From Klenkia terrae (GTDB lineage Bacteria; Actinomycetota; Actinomycetes; Mycobacteriales; Geodermatophilaceae): DNA of 35,417 nt. The notes beneath the pieces are model-generated. The model did no database searches. It saw nothing but the letters and a program-made list of their open reading frames with translations, and was not told where the DNA came from. The stretch is from contig NZ_UEXK01000004.1 of assembly GCF_900491935.1 (NCBI RefSeq), forward strand, positions 350,362-385,778, read 5' to 3'. The number at the start of each line of letters is the position of its first letter. Position 1 is the stretch's first letter. A program made the position numbers and the translations under genes. Positions 31,122-35,417 of the stretch are shown here, piece after piece.

Positions 31122-32330
31122 CTACACGCCGGGGTGGAGCGCGGAACCGGCCAGCCACTCGTCCCAGCTGACGTTCCAGTCGCCGAAGCCGTCGGTCTCG
31201 GCCAGCCGGGGGCCGGCACCGGCGACCTGGACGACGTCGCCGCGGCCGAAGTTGTCGTAGAACCAGCCGGCGTTGGCCGTGGAGACGTTCAGGCAGCCGT
31301 GCGAGACGTTGCGGCTGCCCTGCTGGCCCACCGACCAGGGTGCGGCGTGCACGAAGATGCCGGAGTTGCTGAGCCGGGAGGCGTACTCGACCTCGGTGCG
31401 GTAGCCGGCCGGGGCGTCGATCGGGACGCCGTAGGTGGAGGAGTCCATCGTGTAGCGCCGGGACTGCTGCATGACGACGTAGGTGCCCGACGGCGTGGGG
31501 CTCGACGACTTGCCCAGCGAGGTCGGCATCGACTGCACGAGCTGGTCGTCGACGTAGAGCCGGAGCACCAGCTCGGAGGCGTCCACGACGCCGACCCGCT
31601 TGGGCCCGATGTCGAACTCGACGTGCTTGCTGGCCTGGCCGTGGACGCCGCCGCCCACGTCCACCCCGTAGAGGTCGGCGTCGACGGCCACGTGGGTGCG
31701 GGCCGGCCAGAAGTCGGCCGGCCGGTAGTGCACGGTGCGGTCGGACAGCCAGGACCAGGAGCCGTCGACGTGCGGGGTGGTCACCACCGACAGGCGGCGC
31801 TCGACGGCGGCCCGGTCGGTGACGTCCTCGTCGAAGGTGATCGAGATCGGCTGGCCCACGCCGACGACCGGGTTGTCCGCGTTCGGGAAGACGGTGGGCA
31901 TGGTCAGGGTGCGCGGGGAGACCGTGCCGACGGTGCCCGTGCTGGTGGTGGTCCGGCCCGCGGCGTCGGTGGCGGTCGCGGTCACCGTGTAGGTGGTGCC
32001 GTAGCCCAGGTCCGTCGACGCGGTCCAGGTCGCCGAGGCCGGGTCGAGCGCGCCGGCCAGCGGCGTGCCGGCGTCGTCGGTCACCGCGACGGCGGACAGC
32101 GTCCCGTGCCCAGCGAAGACCCGCAGCGGGGTCACCGGGTCCACGTCGACCGAGCCCAGCGGCGGGTCGATGCTGATGACGGCGGCGTCCACCTCCTGGG
32201 CGGCGGCCGGGGTCGGGGCGCTCGACGTCGTCGGCGCGGCTGCCTGCCCACCGTCGACCCCGGACTGGCAGCCGGCCAGCACGACGAGCAGCAGGGCGAG
32301 CGGGGCGCAGCGGCTGCGGACCACGGACAT
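31122..32330 (-). CDS. L,D-transpeptidase lipoprotein (cell-wall cross-linking)
   Basis: 402 residues. Signal peptide ending in the lipobox LAGC with lipidated Cys21. Two Ig-like domains follow (about 55–145 and 150–250), then a YkuD catalytic domain with HAAPWSVG and SHGCLNVS, His344 and Cys346. Members make 3-3 cross-links in actinobacterial peptidoglycan outside the membrane; the order is that of LdtMt2-type proteins. GAGG precedes the ATG. It lies just upstream of glnA on the same strand and is divergent from panB. Confidence 0.95.
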   Translation of the reverse strand: MSVVRSRCAPLALLLVVLAGCQSGVDGGQAAAPTTSSAPTPAAAQEVDAAVISIDPPLGSVDVDPVTPLRVFAGHGTLSAVAVTDDAGTPLAGALDPASATWTASTDLGYGTTYTVTATATDAAGRTTTSTGTVGTVSPRTLTMPTVFPNADNPVVGVGQPISITFDEDVTDRAAVERRLSVVTTPHVDGSWSWLSDRTVHYRPADFWPARTHVAVDADLYGVDVGGGVHGQASKHVEFDIGPKRVGVVDASELVLRLYVDDQLVQSMPTSLGKSSSPTPSGTYVVMQQSRRYTMDSSTYGVPIDAPAGYRTEVEYASRLSNSGIFVHAAPWSVGQQGSRNVSHGCLNVSTANAGWFYDNFGRGDVVQVAGAGPRLAETDGFGDWNVSWDEWLAGSALHPGV

Positions 32331-32478
32331 GGGGACCTCGGGATCGGGACGGGACGTCGGTGGGCTGATCCAAGCAGCGACCACCGACACGCGGGGCCCG
32401 CAGTGCGGTGTGGATCGACGACGTCGGGGCCCGGCACTGGCAGGTGTCCACCGACGGGCCCGGGTGCAGGATGTCGGC

Positions 32479-33333
32479 GTGACCAGCCCGTCGTCCTCGC
32501 CGTCGTCCGAACCGGTCCTGTACGGCGGGGGCTCCCCCACCGCCCGGGTCCGCATCCACCACCTGCAGCAGGCGAAGGCCGACGGGGACAAGTGGGCGAT
32601 GCTCACCGCCTACGACACCTACGCGGCGCGGGTGTTCGAGGAGGCCGGCATCCCGGTGCTGCTGGTCGGCGACTCCGCCGGCAACGTGGTGCTGGGCCAC
32701 TCCTCGACCGTGCCGGTGACGGTGGAGGACCTGCTGGTGTTCACCAAGGCGGTCACCCGGTCGACGTCGCGGGCGCTGATCGTGGCCGACCTGCCGTTCG
32801 GCTCCTACGAGGCCTCGCCCGAGCAGGCCTTCGGCACCGCGGTCCGGATGATGAAGGAGGGCGGGGCCCAGGCGGTGAAGCTCGAGGGCGGGGCACGGGT
32901 CGCGCCGCAGGTGAAGCTGCTGGCCGACAACGGCATCCCGGTGATGGGGCACGTCGGGTTCACCCCGCAGTCCGAGCACGCCCTGGGCGGGTTCCGGGTG
33001 CAGGGCCGCGGGGACGCCGGTGACCAGGTGCTGGCCGACGCCCGTGCGGTGGCCGACGCGGGCGCGTTCGCCGTCGTCCTGGAGATGGTGCCGGCCGACG
33101 TGGCCGCCCGGGTGACCGCGGAGCTCGCCGTGCCCACCGTCGGGATCGGCGCCGGCGTCGACTGCGACGCGCAGGTGCTGGTGTGGCCGGACATGGCCGG
33201 GATGAACGGCGGCCGGGTGCCGAAGTTCGTGAAGAAGTACGCCGACCTGCGCGGCGAGCTGCTGCGGGCGGCCCAGGAGTACTCCGCCGAGGTCCGCGGC
33301 GGGCAGTTCCCGGGGCCCGAGCACAGCTTCTGA
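32479..33333 (+). CDS. panB: 3-methyl-2-oxobutanoate hydroxymethyltransferase
   Basis: 284 residues. Adds a hydroxymethyl group from methylene-tetrahydrofolate to 2-oxoisovalerate, the first step of pantothenate (coenzyme A) synthesis. Signature segments: [19 protein letters not shown] with metal-binding Asp, [26 protein letters not shown] at 32479 is preceded only by a weak Shine–Dalgarno. The N-terminus is a short serine/proline-rich tail. Confidence 0.95.
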   Translation: MTSPSSSPSSEPVLYGGGSPTARVRIHHLQQAKADGDKWAMLTAYDTYAARVFEEAGIPVLLVGDSAGNVVLGHSSTVPVTVEDLLVFTKAVTRSTSRALIVADLPFGSYEASPEQAFGTAVRMMKEGGAQAVKLEGGARVAPQVKLLADNGIPVMGHVGFTPQSEHALGGFRVQGRGDAGDQVLADARAVADAGAFAVVLEMVPADVAARVTAELAVPTVGIGAGVDCDAQVLVWPDMAGMNGGRVPKFVKKYADLRGELLRAAQEYSAEVRGGQFPGPEHSF

Positions 33334-33420
33334 CCCGACCGGGTGAAAAGTTCGCGATTGAGCTGAACTGGATCGTCCGTATTGCCGATCCCCTGGGCAA
33401 CCACCCGGAGAGGATCGACC

Positions 33421-33990
33421 ATGAAGTTCGACCGTACTGCCGTCGTCGGCGTCGCCTCGGGCGTCGTCTTCCTGGCCGCCGTGATCGGTGGGGTCGCGGC
33501 CAACGCCGCCCCCGGCGACCCCGGTACCGCCCCCCCTGCCGAGGTCGCCGCCACGGCCCCGCCCGCCGCTGTCGGCGTCCCGGCCGCGACCGCGGCCGCC
33601 GCGCCCACCGCCGAGGTCGGCACCACGGCACCGGTCGCCGGCACCCCCGCGGTGGCCGGCACCGCGCCCACCGCGTCCCCCGCCGCCACCGCGAGCCAGG
33701 GCACGGTCGGCGTCACCGCCGGCGTCGGCGCCACCGCCGGGCTCGCGGCGACGGCCGGGGTCGGCGTGGCCGCCCCCACCGCCACCGCCGGGGTCGCAGG
33801 GGTCGCCGGCGTGGCCGGGGTCGCCGGCGTCGCTGCTCCCACCGCCTCGGTCGGCGTCACCGGCACCGCCGGGGTCGCGGCACCCACCGCCGCGACCGCG
33901 GACATCGCCATGCCGCCGAGCGGCACGTGCCCGGCCGGCACCACGGTCGGCGTCGGCCTCCTCGGCATCCCGATCTGCATCCGCCTCTGA
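33421..33990 (+). CDS. secreted low-complexity Ala/Val/Thr/Pro/Gly-rich protein
   Basis: 189 residues. A signal peptide (hydrophobic 8–25) with a likely cleavage after ANA near 29 precedes a ~140-residue region built from short A, P, T, V and G units (GVAGVAGV, TAGVGVAAPTAT). It ends in GTCPAGTT...IPICIRL with two cysteines. GGAGAGG is 8 nt before the ATG at 33421. No catalytic domain. It could be a cell-surface spacer or matrix-like protein; function unknown. The coding is supported by the signal peptide, ribosome-binding site and terminator after it. Confidence 0.7.
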   Translation: MKFDRTAVVGVASGVVFLAAVIGGVAANAAPGDPGTAPPAEVAATAPPAAVGVPAATAAAAPTAEVGTTAPVAGTPAVAGTAPTASPAATASQGTVGVTAGVGATAGLAATAGVGVAAPTATAGVAGVAGVAGVAGVAAPTASVGVTGTAGVAAPTAATADIAMPPSGTCPAGTTVGVGLLGIPICIRL

Positions 33991-33995
33991 GCCTG

Positions 33996-34031
33996 CGCTG
34001 ACCGGCCGCCCCACGGGGCGGCCGGTCAGCG
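33996..34031. terminator. strong bidirectional terminator
   Basis: Perfectly complementary 17-nt arms (33996–34012 and 34015–34031) around AC; realistically about 15 bp with a 6-nt loop. Lies between the convergent secreted-protein and DivIVA-motif genes and reaches into the stop codon of the latter. Confidence 0.8.
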
Positions 34032-34343
34032 GTCGAGCGGTGCCCCGTTCAGCTCGATGCCGCCCGTGCCCCCTGCCCCCGGGAACGACGCGGCCACCTG
34101 GTCCAGGAACTCGTCCACCCCGGCCTCGGCGTAGCCCCGCTTGCCGATCGGCGGCTTGCGGAAGACCACCCGGCGCACGTCCTCGGTGTCCATCCCCGGC
34201 GGGCGCCCGGCGGCCAGCGCGTCCAGCGCAGCCGCCGCCCGGTCGAGGAATGCGTCGACCTCGTCCGGGGCGTAGCCCCGCTTCCCCCAGCCCGGCTGGG
34301 CGAACGTCACCGCCCGCACGTCGTCCCCGCTGAGCCGAGCCAT
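34026..34343 (-). CDS. small protein with two DivIVA-type motifs
   Basis: 105 residues holding two copies of the short DivIVA N-terminal motif: WGKRGYAPDEVDAFLDRA near 19–36 and IGKRGYAEAGVDEFLDQV near 66–83. DivIVA proteins bind curved membrane and organise polar growth, but the long coiled-coil is missing here. Its A-TG overlaps the stop of the upstream F420:NADP reductase (TGATG), so the two are coupled. Role unknown. Confidence 0.85.
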   Translation of the reverse strand: MARLSGDDVRAVTFAQPGWGKRGYAPDEVDAFLDRAAAALDALAAGRPPGMDTEDVRRVVFRKPPIGKRGYAEAGVDEFLDQVAASFPGAGGTGGIELNGAPLDR

Positions 34344-35059
34344 CAGACTCCGGTCACCCGGACGCCGGCATGGGTCTTGTACCGCCGGTTCACCGACACC
34401 AGGTTGATCGTCAGCGCCTCGACCTGGCGGGCGTTGCGCAGCCGCCCGGCGTAGACCCCGCGCAGGCCGGGCAGCAGGCCCGCCAGCGCCTGCACCAGGT
34501 CCATGGCCGCCCGGTCGTCGCCGACCACCATCACGTCGCCGTCCAGCGTGGGCTGGGACAGGTCCTCCAGCGACACCGCGGACAGGTGGTGGAAGGCACC
34601 GACCACCCAGCTGTCGGGCAGCAGCGCCGCGGCCTGCTGGGTCACGCTGCCCTCGGCGACGTCCAGCACGTAGGCGCCCAGCTCGTCCCAGCCCATCGGG
34701 ACGACGCAGTCGACGACCACCTTGCCGGCCAGCGCCGGGGCCAGCTCGGCCAGCAGCTCGGCGTGCCCGGCGAACGGGACGGCGACCACGACCAGGTCCG
34801 CGGCCCCGGCGACGTCGGCGTTCGACCCGCCCTGCACCGAGACCTCTCCCCCGCCGGCCGCCGCGCTCGCCCGGGCCGCCACCGACGCGGCGACCTCGAC
34901 GGCCCGGTCGGCGTCCCGGGAACCCAGCAGCACCCGCTGACCGGCCGCCGCCCAGCGGACGGCCAGCCCGCGACCCTGCGGTCCGGTGCCCCCCAGGATC
35001 CCGACGAGGAGGTCGCCGACGGGGCGCCCCCCGCCGGCCACTGCACTGCTCTCGCTCAC
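34343..35059 (-). CDS. npdG: F420-dependent NADP reductase
   Basis: 238 residues with an N-terminal Rossmann fold, VGILGGTGPQGRGLA near 18–32, then SRDADRA for NADP binding, and the family segments VVDCVVPMGW and HHLSAVSLEDL. It transfers hydride between NADPH and coenzyme F420, so the organism uses F420. GGGGAG is 6 nt before the GTG at 35059. Overlaps the DivIVA-motif gene. Confidence 0.9.
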   Translation of the reverse strand: MSESSAVAGGGRPVGDLLVGILGGTGPQGRGLAVRWAAAGQRVLLGSRDADRAVEVAASVAARASAAAGGGEVSVQGGSNADVAGAADLVVVAVPFAGHAELLAELAPALAGKVVVDCVVPMGWDELGAYVLDVAEGSVTQQAAALLPDSWVVGAFHHLSAVSLEDLSQPTLDGDVMVVGDDRAAMDLVQALAGLLPGLRGVYAGRLRNARQVEALTINLVSVNRRYKTHAGVRVTGV

Positions 35060-35114
35060 GTCGTCTCCCCTGGTCCGCGGGCGCCGGGTCGACCCACGGC
35101 GCGGTCCTGCCCGT

Positions 35115-35306
35115 TCAGCGACGCTCGCCCTGCTCCCAGGCACGGTCGGCGGCGTCGGCCTGCTCGTTGCGCTCGGCCACCTTCTCCAGGGCGGCGGCTG
35201 CCTCCTCCTGGGTCGCGAAGGGCCCGAGGCGGTGCCGCTCGGCGCAGCCCTCCGGACCCTCGACGGTGTGGTGCTTGATGCAGAAGAACCACGGTCCCTG
35301 GCTCAT
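35115..35306 (-). CDS. small conserved SPOR-like protein
   Basis: 63 residues: WFFCIKHHTVEGPEGC, RLGPFATQEEAAAALE, then a charged helix. I recall similar short proteins (YFCLKHH..VE...C, LGPF) in many actinobacteria, sometimes called SPOR-like. GAGGAGGGGG precedes the ATG at 35306. The frame remains open upstream to the window edge, so a longer product is possible, but the strong ribosome-binding site supports this start. It ends 55 bp before npdG. Confidence 0.75.
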   Translation of the reverse strand: MSQGPWFFCIKHHTVEGPEGCAERHRLGPFATQEEAAAALEKVAERNEQADAADRAWEQGERR

Positions 35307-35417
35307 CCCGCCCCCTCCTCGTCGGGCCGCGCCCCGGTGGTGCACGGCGCCGACCAGGATCAGCACGGCCAGGACCCGGGCGGCGACCTGCCCGTCGGCG
35401 CCGGTCTCGGGTCGGCC

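Noticed and set aside
35307-35417. Upstream extension of the small SPOR-like gene to the window edge
   Set aside because: The frame is open, but the strong ribosome-binding site marks the ATG at 35306 and the extension shows no conserved motif.

Overview
This window is GC-rich actinobacterial DNA with GTG starts, DivIVA-type repeats, an F420-dependent NADP reductase, a type III glutamine synthetase and a glnA–glnE block. A motile member of the Geodermatophilaceae or a near relative is my best guess, inferred from gene content only. The first ~140 bases are not genomic. They contain an Illumina Nextera P7 adapter with an i7 index, so the left edge is a contig end.

Bases 141–17,400 look accessory. 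A MobF (TrwC/TraI-like) relaxase–helicase on the minus strand is cut by the contig end, broken by an in-frame TAA, and carries His-to-Tyr at the third metal-binding position. A nested three-stem inverted-repeat structure just upstream of it is a candidate oriT or regulatory element. Next comes a sulfur/persulfide module of about 8 kb: an SQR-like flavoprotein (+), and on the minus strand a CstR-like repressor, a triple-rhodanese protein, a tiny zinc-ribbon protein, a single rhodanese, a persulfide-dioxygenase–rhodanese fusion, a membrane rhodanese and a TauE/SafE exporter. A SHOCT protein and a Met-rich Tat multicopper oxidase follow. The CstR-like gene appears leaderless, with a TACCCC-CT-GGGGTA palindrome exactly filling its promoter spacer. 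Together these genes could oxidise sulfide to persulfide, oxidise or transfer the sulfane sulfur, and export sulfite, under a persulfide-sensing repressor. An IS256-family element follows, then an excisionase-like HTH gene, two overlapping unknown genes, and an XRE–nucleotidyltransferase pair (toxin–antitoxin-like) with a 30-bp-phased repeat array upstream.

Bases ~17,400 to the end look like core chromosome: a soluble GAF–GAF chemoreceptor and a 58-aa Cys-rich protein, each preceded at the same distance by a FliA-type GCCGATAA box; type III glutamine synthetase; a haem-oxygenase-like iron redox enzyme; an IS30-family element inserted in the loop of the terminator between that gene and a convergent CDGSH gene; an LLM flavin monooxygenase; glnE; a class I amidotransferase; type I glutamine synthetase; an L,D-transpeptidase lipoprotein; panB; a low-complexity secreted protein; a small double-DivIVA-motif protein; an F420:NADP reductase; and a small conserved protein.

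I saw no CRISPR array, rRNA or convincing tRNA. The most interesting items are the CstR-type sulfur island with its mosaic rhodanese, the IS30 insertion into a terminator hairpin, the phased repeat array, the paired FliA-type boxes and the nested inverted repeats beside the relaxase.
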